Positions 8,354 through 17,131 of a DNA stretch of 64,000 nt are shown here, in pieces. Under the pieces are notes generated by a model. It searched no databases, had not been told where the DNA came from, and saw only the letters and a list, made by a program, of their open reading frames with translations. Made by a program: the position numbers and the translations under genes. This stretch comes from Desulfosporosinus meridiei DSM 13257 (GTDB lineage Bacteria > Bacillota > Desulfitobacteriia > Desulfitobacteriales > Desulfitobacteriaceae), in assembly GCF_000231385.2 (NCBI RefSeq), contig NC_018515.1, positions 4,422,501-4,486,500 of the forward strand, read 5' to 3'. How positions within the stretch are numbered: position 1 is the stretch's first letter; every line of letters begins with the position of its first letter.

Positions 8354-8911
8354 TTACACTCTTCTGTATTGAGCTTTTCCAAGATCATAGAGATTATTGC
8401 CCTCGTGATCAATGATTACCATAACCGGGAAATCTTTAACCACTAAACGCCGTACCGCTTCAGGGCCCAGCTCCGGGTAAGCGATAACCTCTGCTGATAC
8501 AATCCGTTTAGCAATCAGTGCACCCGCGCCGCCAATTGCCCCAAAGTAAATGGCCCCATGTTTCTTCATCGCTTCAATCACTTCCGGCGAGCGAAGACCT
8601 TTACCGATCATCCCGGTTAATCCTCGTGAGATAAGCTTGGGGGAATAGGCATCCATGCGTCCGCTGGTGGTTGGCCCGGCGGAACCAATCACTTGCCCTT
8701 CTTTAGCCGGTGTCGGGCCTACAAAGTAGATAATTTGATCCTGCACATCAAAGGGCAGTTCTTCCCCTCGTTCTATGGATTCAACCATTTTCTTGTGGGC
8801 TGCATCTCGCCCTGTATAAATAACCCCATTAATCAAGACATTGTCTCCGACTTTTAGGAATCTGAGCTTCTCTTGGGTTAGCGGCGCTTCAATTCGGATA
8901 ATTCCGTTCAC
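8354..8911 (-). CDS. Fe-S hydro-lyase beta subunit (class I fumarase type; candidate mesaconase)
   Basis: The 185-residue protein matches the C-terminal half of class I fumarase/tartrate dehydratase: an early GRDAAHKKM, GPTTSGRMD and GAIGGAGALIA segments. With the alpha subunit it catalyses reversible hydration of fumarate-like diacids using an oxygen-sensitive [4Fe-4S] cluster. The GTG start at 8911 overlaps the alpha stop by four bases and has GGGAGG in front, so the two are coupled. Class I enzymes are known to accept mesaconate as well as fumarate; because the rest of the methylaspartate pathway is in this window and no other hydratase is, a mesaconase role is a reasonable inference. Confidence 0.9.
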   Translation of the reverse strand: MNGIIRIEAPLTQEKLRFLKVGDNVLINGVIYTGRDAAHKKMVESIERGEELPFDVQDQIIYFVGPTPAKEGQVIGSAGPTTSGRMDAYSPKLISRGLTGMIGKGLRSPEVIEAMKKHGAIYFGAIGGAGALIAKRIVSAEVIAYPELGPEAVRRLVVKDFPVMVIIDHEGNNLYDLGKAQYRRV

Positions 8912-9768
8912 TGGGCATTCCTCCCTTGTAAGACGATTTCCTTATGCCGAGTGGCGTGACAGCCAATGTTTACTGCGACAGGCATTCCGGCAATATGGGT
9001 GGGATATACTTCTAAGTTGACCGCCAGTGCGGTAGTAACTCCGCCAAACCCTTGGGGCCCAATCCCTAAGCGATTGATACGATCTAATAACTCTTCTTCG
9101 ATCTTGGCCAGACGTTCCTCAGAATTATGCTTGCCTACTTCTCTTAATAAACCTTTTTTAGCTAAGAAAGTAGCTTTTTCCATGGTTCCGCCTACACCCA
9201 CCCCCACAATAATGGGAGGGCAGGGATTTCCACCTGCGCGATCAACGGTGTCCACAACAAATTGCATCGCCCCTTCAAGTCCTTCGGAAGGCTTACACAT
9301 CTTTAAGCCACCCATGTTCTCGCTGCCAAATCCCTTGGGAGCCACTATCAGGCGTAATTCCTCACCCGGGACAATATCGTAATGAATAACTGCCGGGGTG
9401 TTATCACCGGTATTAACCCGATCAAAGGGATCTTTGACAACAGATTTGCGCAAGTAACCTTTATCATACCCACGCCGAACCCCTTCATTGATGGCCTCGG
9501 TCAGGCCTCCCCCCACTACATGGAGGTCTTGACCAATACTCACGAAGAGTACAGCCATCCCTGTGTCTTGACACATGGGAACTCTTTCCTCTTTAGCAAT
9601 TTCTGCGTTCTCGATTAGGCGTTCCAGTACTTCTTGACCTAATGGAGAGGGCTCCTCCTTTAAAGCTTGCTGAAACCCGGCCATTATGTCAGAACCCAAG
9701 TTGTAATTTGCTTCAATACAAAGATTTTCCACGGCAGAAATTATTTCTTCGACAGTTATTTCCTTCAT
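8908..9768 (-). CDS. Fe-S hydro-lyase alpha subunit (class I fumarase type; candidate mesaconase)
   Basis: The 286-residue protein matches the N-terminal cluster-binding domain of class I fumarases and L-tartrate dehydratases. VPMCQDTGMAVLFV, the KMCKPSEG segment and NIGCHATRH each contribute a Cys, giving the three expected [4Fe-4S] ligands. The ATG at 9768 has GGAGGGTATG upstream. It is the first gene of a coupled pair. It could serve a reductive citrate branch as fumarase or hydrate mesaconate to citramalate in glutamate fermentation; sequence alone does not separate these. Confidence 0.92.
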   Translation of the reverse strand: MKEITVEEIISAVENLCIEANYNLGSDIMAGFQQALKEEPSPLGQEVLERLIENAEIAKEERVPMCQDTGMAVLFVSIGQDLHVVGGGLTEAINEGVRRGYDKGYLRKSVVKDPFDRVNTGDNTPAVIHYDIVPGEELRLIVAPKGFGSENMGGLKMCKPSEGLEGAMQFVVDTVDRAGGNPCPPIIVGVGVGGTMEKATFLAKKGLLREVGKHNSEERLAKIEEELLDRINRLGIGPQGFGGVTTALAVNLEVYPTHIAGMPVAVNIGCHATRHKEIVLQGRNAQ

Positions 9769-10008
9769 CTTGCATACCCTCCTCCATGATTTTCTTCAAT
9801 GTTTTTACTTCATGCTTTTTCTTCATTGGAATAGATACCGCCACAAGACACAGCATCTTCTGAATATTCTTAACACCTGTTTTTATTTTACACTCATCCC
9901 AAATAAATGCAATAGCTTAAAGAAAACCCGGCTTCGCCGAGCCTTAAACGCATACTCACAAATGAGGCGAAACCGTTGGTTGCCCTTATACTTTCTGGTA
10001 GTAGAACA

Positions 10009-10045
10009 AAAGGGCTTCGAATAGCACAATGCATCCGAAGCCTTT
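10009..10045 (-). terminator. Terminator hairpin of the FnIII surface protein gene
   Basis: AAAGGCTTCG pairs with CGAAGCCCTTT (one bulged base), followed on the minus strand by TGTTCT. It lies 24 bp downstream of the stop at 10069. A second small hairpin (CGGCTTCGCCG) is near 9930. The rest of 9769-10008 holds no supported gene. Confidence 0.55.
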
Positions 10046-10068
10046 CATTTGAGAAACTGAATAATGGT

Positions 10069-12816
10069 TTAGTCAGGCAAATCCGTTTTAGCATAATCCA
10101 TTGCTGAGTCAGGGCTTGAGCCGGCACTGTTTACCGCTCTTACCTTGTAATAATAGGTTGTATCCGCCCATAAGCCTGTATTCGTATAACTGGTGGTGGA
10201 CACTGTGGCAATATGAGAGTAGGTTCCGGAAGATGAGGTGGCACCGTAAACATAATAGGATGTAGCATCACTCACTGAATCCCAGCTTAAATTTATTTGA
10301 CTGGAACTTACTGCAGTTGCCTTTAACCCTTTCGGAGCGGTTGGCGTATCGTAATCATCATAATCTTTTTGATCAATGTTGATTAGAATACTGTTGGGTA
10401 CAACAACTATTCCTCCAAAAATAACTTCTTTCTTAATACTCCTAATCTTGCTCTTAAAGAAGTTAATGGTAACCGGATCTACAGGATCACTGACTAAAAA
10501 CACAGGGGAATTTGTTATAGAGGCTAAGGCGGCCCCGGCTAGGGCATCGGCATAGTTTTCCCCGGTTGATACATAACATGTGCTGAAATCGAGTTGATCC
10601 GCAAATTCTTTAATAATACTTACATTTGTATCATACCTGGTATTTCCGCTCAATCTTCTGGGAGAGGGAAGTTGTTTAAGGACATTATCACTGATGATCC
10701 CTGTCCCTCCCACTACATAGGTGCTTTGAACATTCTTTTCTAAAAACCCTTCGATGTTTGCAGGCAATTTATCTTTGGGGGTAAGCAAAATAGGCATGCC
10801 TTTCATGGCAGCTATGGGCGCAATTGATAAAGCATCGGGAAAGGTTTCTCCACTGGCAATCACCGCTTGGTCAAATTCCCCCATTGCCTGGGCAATTTTG
10901 ATCGATGTGTCGTATTTATCAGTCCCGGCGATCCTGGTTACCCCAATCCCTAGGTCTTTGATACTTTGCTCAACTCCAGAGGATATAATACCTGTTCCAC
11001 CGATGATAATTACTTTTTTCACCTTTAAACGTTCAAGCTGAGTCTTTGTTTGTTCGTGCAAACTATTCTTAGTGGTTAGTAATAAGGGAGCGTTATATTT
11101 TTGGGCCAGAGGAGCACTGCATAAGGCATCCGAGAAGTTCTCCCCGCTTACGATAACGGCATAGTAAGAAGTGGTCCATCCTGACTTAGCAACTTCTGCA
11201 GAGGTTCCATACATATCCTCGCCGGCTAAGCGATCAGACTGGATATCTGAGGAAGGTTGTGAAGGAGTAGTAGTGCCGTCTGTCTTAGCAGTGGTTGCAT
11301 AAGCACTGGAGGAATAGCTGCTGCTGCTCCAGTTGTTTACAGCAGTGACTTTGTAGTAATAGGTAGTATTCGGTGACAAGCCGGTATCGGTATAGTTCGA
11401 AGTCGTTGTTGACGAGATCTTGGAGTATGCTCCTGAGGAAGTCGTCGAGCTATAGACATAATAGGATGTTGCTTCACTCACGGAATCCCAATCCAAATAG
11501 ATTTTGCTGGAACCCTCGGCCCTTGCGGTCAGATCTGTAGGTGTGGATAGATCTGACTCGTCAGATTTATCAGTGGTTGCGTAATCTCTAGAAGAATATT
11601 CACTCGTTTTTGAGTTCCTAACAGCCTTAACTTTATAGTAATAGGTGGTATCTGATTTCAAATCACTGTCTGTATATTTTGAGGATGTCGCTGTCGCAAT
11701 CTTAGAGTAGGTTCCCGACGAAGTCGTTGATCTGTACACATAATAAGATGTTGCGTCACTGACTGAATCCCAATCCAGATAGATTTCGCTGGAGCTCTCG
11801 GCCCTGGCCGTAAGGTCTGTTGGGGCTGACAATGAGTCATCTTCGTCGTCATCTTCATCAGAATCCAGGGTCTTGGCATAGTCTTTGGAAGAATATTCAC
11901 TTGTTTTTGAGTTCCTAACAGTCTTGACCTTATAGTAATAAGTGGTGTCCTCGTCTAAATCACTGTCTGTATAACGAGAGGATGTGGCTGTGCCAATCTT
12001 AGAGTAGGTGCCCGATGATGTGGTTGATCTGTAAACATAATAGGATGTTGCCTCACTGACCGAATCCCAATCCAGATAAATTTCGCTGGAGCTTTCGGCG
12101 GTGGCGGTAAGATCTGTTGGGGCTGACAATGAGTCATCTTCATCGTCATCTTCGTCTTCGTCTAGGGTCTTAGCATAGTCCTTCGAAGAAAACTCGCTTG
12201 TTTTTGAGTTCCTAACCGTCTTGACCTTATAGTAATAAGTGGTGTCCTCGTCTAAATCACTGTCTGTATAGCGGGAGGATGTGGCTGTCCCAATCTTAGA
12301 GTAGGTACCTGATGATGTGGTTGATCTGTAAACATAGTAAGATGTTGCCGCACTGACCGAATCCCAATCCAAATAGATTTCGCTGGAGCTTTCGGCGGTG
12401 GCGGTTAGATTTTTTGGTGCTGACAGGGAGTCATCTTCATCATCGTCATCAGAGTCCAGGGTAGTTTCAGAGGTTCGAGAAGAGTAGGCGCTTGTTGTAC
12501 CGGCACTGTTTACTGAAACTACTTTGTAATAATAGGTAGTTTCCGATCTCAAATCGGAGTCTGTATAACGAGAGGTTGTGGTTGTGGCGATCTTGGAATA
12601 AGTACCTGACGACGAAGTTGCCCTATAGACATAATAGGATGCTGCGTCACTGACAGAGTCCCAATCCAAATAAATTTCACTGGAGCTTTCGGCACTGGCC
12701 GTAAGGTCGGTGGGTGCTGAAGGAATACTCGCCGCAAGGGTTACTTTCGGGACTATTAGGACAGCAAAAAAGAAACAAAGTACTAGGGTTAATAATCTCA
12801 GACTGTTTTTTTTCAT
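10069..12816 (-). CDS. Secreted surface protein: fibronectin III repeats plus cell-wall-binding repeat 2
   Basis: The long frame opens at 12849, but AGGAGG six bases before the ATG at 12816 makes that the start (915 residues). A signal peptide (MKKNSLRLLTL...VTLA) is followed by five near-identical FnIII modules of about 95 residues (IYLDWDSVS, YYVYR, TTYYYKV) joined by Asp/Glu runs, then three cell-wall-binding-repeat-2 units (DRLAGEDMYGTSAEV, RIAGTDKYDTSIKIA, RLSGNTRYDTNVSII) with GGTGIIS strands, and one last FnIII module. CWB2 triplets anchor proteins non-covalently to the wall. The modules are highly similar at DNA level, so copy number may vary by recombination. Ligand unknown; an adhesin or biofilm role is inference. 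Confidence 0.88.
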   Translation of the reverse strand: MKKNSLRLLTLVLCFFFAVLIVPKVTLAASIPSAPTDLTASAESSSEIYLDWDSVSDAASYYVYRATSSSGTYSKIATTTTSRYTDSDLRSETTYYYKVVSVNSAGTTSAYSSRTSETTLDSDDDDEDDSLSAPKNLTATAESSSEIYLDWDSVSAATSYYVYRSTTSSGTYSKIGTATSSRYTDSDLDEDTTYYYKVKTVRNSKTSEFSSKDYAKTLDEDEDDDEDDSLSAPTDLTATAESSSEIYLDWDSVSEATSYYVYRSTTSSGTYSKIGTATSSRYTDSDLDEDTTYYYKVKTVRNSKTSEYSSKDYAKTLDSDEDDDEDDSLSAPTDLTARAESSSEIYLDWDSVSDATSYYVYRSTTSSGTYSKIATATSSKYTDSDLKSDTTYYYKVKAVRNSKTSEYSSRDYATTDKSDESDLSTPTDLTARAEGSSKIYLDWDSVSEATSYYVYSSTTSSGAYSKISSTTTSNYTDTGLSPNTTYYYKVTAVNNWSSSSYSSSAYATTAKTDGTTTPSQPSSDIQSDRLAGEDMYGTSAEVAKSGWTTSYYAVIVSGENFSDALCSAPLAQKYNAPLLLTTKNSLHEQTKTQLERLKVKKVIIIGGTGIISSGVEQSIKDLGIGVTRIAGTDKYDTSIKIAQAMGEFDQAVIASGETFPDALSIAPIAAMKGMPILLTPKDKLPANIEGFLEKNVQSTYVVGGTGIISDNVLKQLPSPRRLSGNTRYDTNVSIIKEFADQLDFSTCYVSTGENYADALAGAALASITNSPVFLVSDPVDPVTINFFKSKIRSIKKEVIFGGIVVVPNSILINIDQKDYDDYDTPTAPKGLKATAVSSSQINLSWDSVSDATSYYVYGATSSSGTYSHIATVSTTSYTNTGLWADTTYYYKVRAVNSAGSSPDSAMDYAKTDLPD

Positions 12817-13279
12817 TAATCTACCTCCTATATAAGAGTTTTTTCTCATATCTTCCCTAATATGCTTTTTCTATGGTTGGTTGAAATCAGAATCCTCCCC
12901 GTTTCCCGCTTACTTTTACTTTATTCTTTTTATATCTTCATAATCCTTCCTGTGGAAGAAACTATTTCTTTAGGAAGTGAGAAATAGTTAAGTTTAATTT
13001 TTCAGTAGACTTTCAGTTAAACCTCAGCTACATTTCAGAGTCTTATTGCATAATAACATTGTCAAAAGGAGGTGAACGCTTTTTAAACCATTCCGCTAGC
13101 TACTGCTTCGTTCCAAGAAAATCCAACCAGCAATGTTTTAACCTTAATCATTTCACGATTATTCTCTATTAAGGTAACTCTATAAACCAAAAATCCCCCG
13201 TGATTTTCTTAGCTTTGTTACTACATAAGGAATCATTTCAGTGGGGATCAAAACCTTACCCTCAGATTAAGTACGTTTA

Positions 13280-13308
13280 TTGTAAATATTTGAACTTGCA
13301 CCTTATAA
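13280..13308 (+). promoter_or_regulatory. Sigma-A-like promoter of the six-repeat secreted protein
   Basis: TTGTAA (13280-13285), a 17-bp spacer and TTATAA (13303-13308) lie about 45 bp ahead of the start codon at 13351. The rest of the divergent gap 12817-13350 shows no other gene; an isolated AAAGGAGGTGA at about 13068 has no start codon at suitable spacing. Confidence 0.5.
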
Positions 13309-13350
13309 CTCGTAACTCTAAAACAACACATTAAAGGAGGCCCCTAAACT

Positions 13351-14262
13351 ATGAAAAAAGCTCAAACAATCTTAATAGCCACAGCCCTTACCACCCTTTT
13401 ATCGGCATCTGCAGTATTGGCAAACCCTATGAACTTTCAAGCTCCAAATTCTTCTCAAGTTAAGTCCGAATTTAATCATAATGCCAGAGGAAATGCCGGA
13501 GGGTTTAAGACTGTTTTGGATAATCTTGAAACTTCTGGAACCCTTACTCAAGACGATGTTACTGCTATCCAAGCCGCTCTCGAAGCTGCAAAGCCTTCGG
13601 ATTCTATGTCTGGGGAAAAGCAAAAACCTACCAAACCTAATGGGAATAGATTTACGACGATTTTCGATAGCCTTGTAACTTCCGGGGCACTCACTCAGAG
13701 TCAAGTTGATGCCATCCAAGCTGCTCTTGAAGCGACCAAACCTGCAGAACCTGCTGCCGGGGAACAGCCTGCCAAACCCAGCGGTAACAGATTGGCGACT
13801 GTTCTCGCTGACCTTATGACATCCGGAACACTTACTCAAGACAACGTTGATGCCATCCAGGCTGCTCTCGAAGCAGCTAAACCCACGAATTCTAAAACCG
13901 GTGAACAGCCCACCAAACCCAGCGGCAACAGATTTAAAGCTATATTCGCTGACCTTGTGACTTCCGGGTCACTTACTCAAGACAAAGTCGATGCGATCCA
14001 AGCCGCTCTCGCAGCTGCTAAACCCACGGATTCCGGGGAAAATCGGAACCGAGGTAATGGTGGGTTTAAAACGGTCTTAGATACTCTAGTAACAACCGGT
14101 ACTCTTTCTCAGGCCCAAGAAGATGCCATTAAAACAGCCCTCCAATCAGCTAGACAAAAAGGTAACAACGAGGGTGGATTGGAGACTATTCTGGATAGTC
14201 TCGTAACAGACGGTACACTGACTGAAGATCAAGTAGAGTCAATTATTGATTCTATGAATTAA
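13351..14262 (+). CDS. Secreted protein with six internal helical repeats
   Basis: A signal peptide ending around SAVLA/NP is followed by six repeats of 40-50 residues built on FKTVLDNLETSGTLTQDDV and AIQAALEAAKP, separated by Pro/Gly/Lys linkers. Each repeat looks like two short helices with an EF-hand-like or dockerin-like 'TLTQxxVDAI' turn but without a full calcium loop. The ATG at 13351 has AAAGGAGG. It is one of the few plus-strand genes here and lies between its own promoter and a terminator at 14284, so it is monocistronic. I do not know the family; a cell-wall or extracellular matrix protein is a guess. Confidence 0.75.
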   Translation: MKKAQTILIATALTTLLSASAVLANPMNFQAPNSSQVKSEFNHNARGNAGGFKTVLDNLETSGTLTQDDVTAIQAALEAAKPSDSMSGEKQKPTKPNGNRFTTIFDSLVTSGALTQSQVDAIQAALEATKPAEPAAGEQPAKPSGNRLATVLADLMTSGTLTQDNVDAIQAALEAAKPTNSKTGEQPTKPSGNRFKAIFADLVTSGSLTQDKVDAIQAALAAAKPTDSGENRNRGNGGFKTVLDTLVTTGTLSQAQEDAIKTALQSARQKGNNEGGLETILDSLVTDGTLTEDQVESIIDSMN

Positions 14263-14283
14263 TTACAGATACGATCCATACTA

Positions 14284-14321
14284 AAAGCAAGGCTAGGATT
14301 TGACTCCAGCCTTGCTTTTTT
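14284..14321 (+). terminator. Rho-independent terminator
   Basis: AAAGCAAGGCT pairs with AGCCTTGCTTT and is followed by a T run, 22 bp after the stop of the six-repeat protein. It also separates this gene from the convergent citG. Confidence 0.85.
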
Positions 14322-14333
14322 GCGTCTTAATGA

Positions 14334-15227
14334 TTATCTTCCATTGAAAAGGTCTTCTAAAAGAGCCACAAAAACCGTAACTCCTAAAAGATCAGCACTT
14401 CCACCCGGGCTTATCCTTCTTTGACGAAAGTCTTTATCCAGATCGTCAATGGCTTTACTTCCGGCCGGTGTTTTCATACCGCCAAGAGCAATGATCCTCA
14501 CGGCTCTTGCCTGCACTTCTCTTAAGGTTTCCATCGAATGCCTATGTAAAATATTCGTATCTTCACAAAACTGCATAATGGCTACCAAGGTTTGGATTAA
14601 CCTGGAGTTTAGGCTCAAGTCACGGTTTTCCTGATAAACATTTAAGGCTATATCAAAGACAATGGGTAAGCCCCGTTGTACTTCTCCACGGACACCTTCA
14701 ACCTTGTGGGTTAAATAGAGCCTTTCACCATGAGTCAGCGTTGTAGGATCTGTGCTTGCCAATTCTTGGTTTCTGGCACTTAATTCCCCTTCCACTAACC
14801 CTTCAGTCATAGCTTGAATAATACTCCGCAGGGAGGCAAAGCCAGCCCCTGAGTATAAGGCCTTTCCGGCTGCGGCACAACAGATTCCCAGTAAAAAAAT
14901 TGTGCCTTTATGAGTGTTAACTCCCCGAGTCTTAGCAAACATTCTCTGCTCACCTAATCGTCCGATGGATCTTATCTTTTGAAATATTTCCTTCGGACTC
15001 TCGGGAGAAAGACCTGCTTGGGCACACTGAATCAGGGGACTTATCAAGGCTGAAGCACTGTCTAAAAACGTAAAATAATCCATGTCGCTATGAGCGCCGG
15101 TTGAAATCGCAGAAACTAACCCCGGCGACGGATGACAGGAAGCCTCATAGAGAATTGCTTGTACGGCCAGACTGGCTATCTCAATTGCTTGCGCCTTAAA
15201 ACTCTCGGTTCTTCCTTCTCTCTCCAT
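14334..15227 (-). CDS. citG: Triphosphoribosyl-dephospho-CoA synthase
   Basis: The 297-residue protein matches CitG: HPSPGLVSAISTGAHSDMDYFTF near residues 32-53, GVNTHKGTIFLLG near 103-115 and an acidic C-terminal segment GGSADLLGVTVF. CitG makes 2'-(5''-triphosphoribosyl)-3'-dephospho-CoA from ATP and dephospho-CoA, the precursor of the prosthetic group that CitX attaches to the lyase acyl carrier. Citramalate lyase uses the same group. It is last in the cit cluster, 236 bp after citX across a T-rich low-complexity spacer (15228-15463), so it may have separate control. Confidence 0.95.
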   Translation of the reverse strand: MEREGRTESFKAQAIEIASLAVQAILYEASCHPSPGLVSAISTGAHSDMDYFTFLDSASALISPLIQCAQAGLSPESPKEIFQKIRSIGRLGEQRMFAKTRGVNTHKGTIFLLGICCAAAGKALYSGAGFASLRSIIQAMTEGLVEGELSARNQELASTDPTTLTHGERLYLTHKVEGVRGEVQRGLPIVFDIALNVYQENRDLSLNSRLIQTLVAIMQFCEDTNILHRHSMETLREVQARAVRIIALGGMKTPAGSKAIDDLDKDFRQRRISPGGSADLLGVTVFVALLEDLFNGR

Positions 15228-15463
15228 AGTTTGAGCTCCATTTTCTTTTCTTTGATCGGTAAGCTAAGACATTTGAGGGTTTCAGGACTATCGATCTTAT
15301 TCGTTTCTATGTTTCATGTTTCATATTTGTGTTTATTTTGTTTTATTTTTGTCTATTTTTTTGTTATCTTCGCTTTAAAATGGCTTAAGGTTTGTGTCAG
15401 TCGGTCTGACCATAAAGTATGGCCTTACCGTCTTTCTTACGCTCCCTCCAGTGTTTTTTGTTT

Positions 15464-16000
15464 TTAGATCTTAGCGTTTAGAGCCGTACTGACTTTTAAA
15501 CCTCGATAGTTTCGAAACTTCTCTTCAATATAATGTATAACCTCATGTTCCGGATGCCTTCGTGCTCTTACGCAATGCTGGGCATAATCCTCGCATAGAT
15601 AACATTTTCTCTTGGGGTATCCCAGCTCCTGCCGTGACACACTTCTCCCCGAGTGATCATAAACATCGAGATCCAAACATCGTCCCAGAACATGGTTTTC
15701 TTCGAACTCAACAGCTAATTTTTTCAAGGCAAAGACATCCTTTTGGACTACAGCCATGAAAATCGGCCCTTCTGCCCCTTGCCGCAATGTCTTATAAGCT
15801 AGTTTTAGCTCAAACATTGAGGATAGCAGCTCACCCATTTCCCGAATGATGGTCATGGTAAGCTCATTGGTCTTTTTAAGCCCCGGGTAGTTTACTCTCA
15901 GCGCTAAGAGAGGATTTCCATAACCTTTGATAAGCTGTTCAATTTGTTGAACCCTCTTCTCTCTGGCTTCGAGTAAATCCCCGACAGTATAGTTTCTCAT
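15464..16000 (-). CDS. citX: Apo-lyase phosphoribosyl-dephospho-CoA transferase
   Basis: The 178-residue protein begins VGDLLEAREKRVQQIEQLI and has YPGLKKTNELTM, DLDVYD and the C-terminal RKCYLCEDYAQHCVRARRH motif, all typical of CitX. It transfers the CitG product to the conserved serine of the acyl carrier subunit CitD. Its ATG at 16000 lies 3 bp beyond the citC stop, so the two are translated from one message. Length is normal for the family. Confidence 0.95.
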   Translation of the reverse strand: MRNYTVGDLLEAREKRVQQIEQLIKGYGNPLLALRVNYPGLKKTNELTMTIIREMGELLSSMFELKLAYKTLRQGAEGPIFMAVVQKDVFALKKLAVEFEENHVLGRCLDLDVYDHSGRSVSRQELGYPKRKCYLCEDYAQHCVRARRHPEHEVIHYIEEKFRNYRGLKVSTALNAKI

Positions 16001-16003
16001 AGC

Positions 16004-17080
16004 TTAATGTGGAGAGTGGGTTTGTCGGATTTTCTCCACTATCTCCCTTCCTGGGCTGGTGTCCAGAAATTTTAAGGTGACTTCAGGCAGAAGGTTGATC
16101 AGATTAGCCGCTTCTCCTTCCCTGAGCAGGCTTCTAACCCTTGAAGCACTAATCGGTTCACCGGCAAAGGGTATCCTCTTGACTTCTTCCAGCTCGACCC
16201 CGTAAATTGGCAGCACCTTCTTCAAAGTCTCATTATAGGCTTTTGTCACCGGACAATAGAGTTCCTCTCCAACATAGCGTTTTAGGATCTGAAAGCTGCT
16301 GCAAAAATATTTGCCAAATATCGAAGCATCTAACTCCGCATAAGCTTGAAGTCGTTCCCCTTCTTCTCTTAGGAAGTAGGCAGGAAAGGTAGCAGATGAG
16401 ATTATATACTCTCCGCTTGGTATGATCTTAACATTAGGCAAATGCTTGGTTCCTTCAGTAACTAGGGCCAGCCTGACAGCAAAAGGGAACAGGGATTTGT
16501 CCTCTTCCACAATAAAGACAAGAACCTCTCGATGGTTACGGGCTGCTTCTTCAATCAAAAATTGGTGCCCCAGGGTAAAGGGATTGCAGTTCATTACCAA
16601 AGCTGCCCTTTCAGCAGTCCCAATATCATATGTAGTTTTTAGTTCCTCTAAATGCTGGCTAATATCATAAAATCCATTTTCTAAGAGGGCAACCCTTTGG
16701 TTCTGATGAATAAGCTTAAACCCCAGAGCCGAAAAAATCTTAACCTGGCAGGGATTGGTATACACAAAATAGTGATGTATCCCTTCACTGAAGAGTCTAT
16801 CGATTAAGGCTGTGACTAAGGTGGCAGCCATCCCCTCTCCCCTCAGGTCATGGGCTATGGCAAAACACTTTAAAACATTTTTAGCCTTTGAGCAAGTAGC
16901 GACAATGGGAGCCCTCTCCGTCAGTGAGAACTGGGAACTTGGTTCTTCATCCCGTACAACGCAAGTATAGTCTACATCCCCCTCTAAGATTAGGCCGAAT
17001 TCCCCAAGAAAGCTGTCAACCTCTTTCCGCTCCGCCCTATCCTTGAGATTTACTCTAGCGACTTGAGCACCATATACCAT
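16004..17080 (-). CDS. citC: Lyase ligase (acetate:holo-lyase ACP ligase)
   Basis: The 358-residue protein has an N-terminal GNAT-like region (residues about 30-120, with GEGMAATLV) and a nucleotidyltransferase domain with VMNCNPFTLGHQFLIEEA (residues about 160-177) and ISASRVRSLL. CitC acetylates the thiol of the lyase prosthetic group with acetate and ATP, switching the lyase on. The ATG at 17080 has AAAGGAGAG. It lies 51 bp downstream of citF and is followed directly by citX. Confidence 0.94.
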   Translation of the reverse strand: MVYGAQVARVNLKDRAERKEVDSFLGEFGLILEGDVDYTCVVRDEEPSSQFSLTERAPIVATCSKAKNVLKCFAIAHDLRGEGMAATLVTALIDRLFSEGIHHYFVYTNPCQVKIFSALGFKLIHQNQRVALLENGFYDISQHLEELKTTYDIGTAERAALVMNCNPFTLGHQFLIEEAARNHREVLVFIVEEDKSLFPFAVRLALVTEGTKHLPNVKIIPSGEYIISSATFPAYFLREEGERLQAYAELDASIFGKYFCSSFQILKRYVGEELYCPVTKAYNETLKKVLPIYGVELEEVKRIPFAGEPISASRVRSLLREGEAANLINLLPEVTLKFLDTSPGREIVEKIRQTHSPH

Positions 17081-17131
17081 CCTTACTCTCTCCTTTTAAA
17101 CCATCCCATCCTTTATTTTAGGTTGGAGGAG

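Noticed and set aside
11658..12737. Open frames of 62-80 codons on the minus strand within the FnIII gene
   Set aside because: They are out-of-frame shadows repeated once per FnIII module.
13060..13190. AAAGGAGGTGA without a gene
   Set aside because: GTG inside it gives only a four-codon frame, and no other start codon is within range; probably chance.
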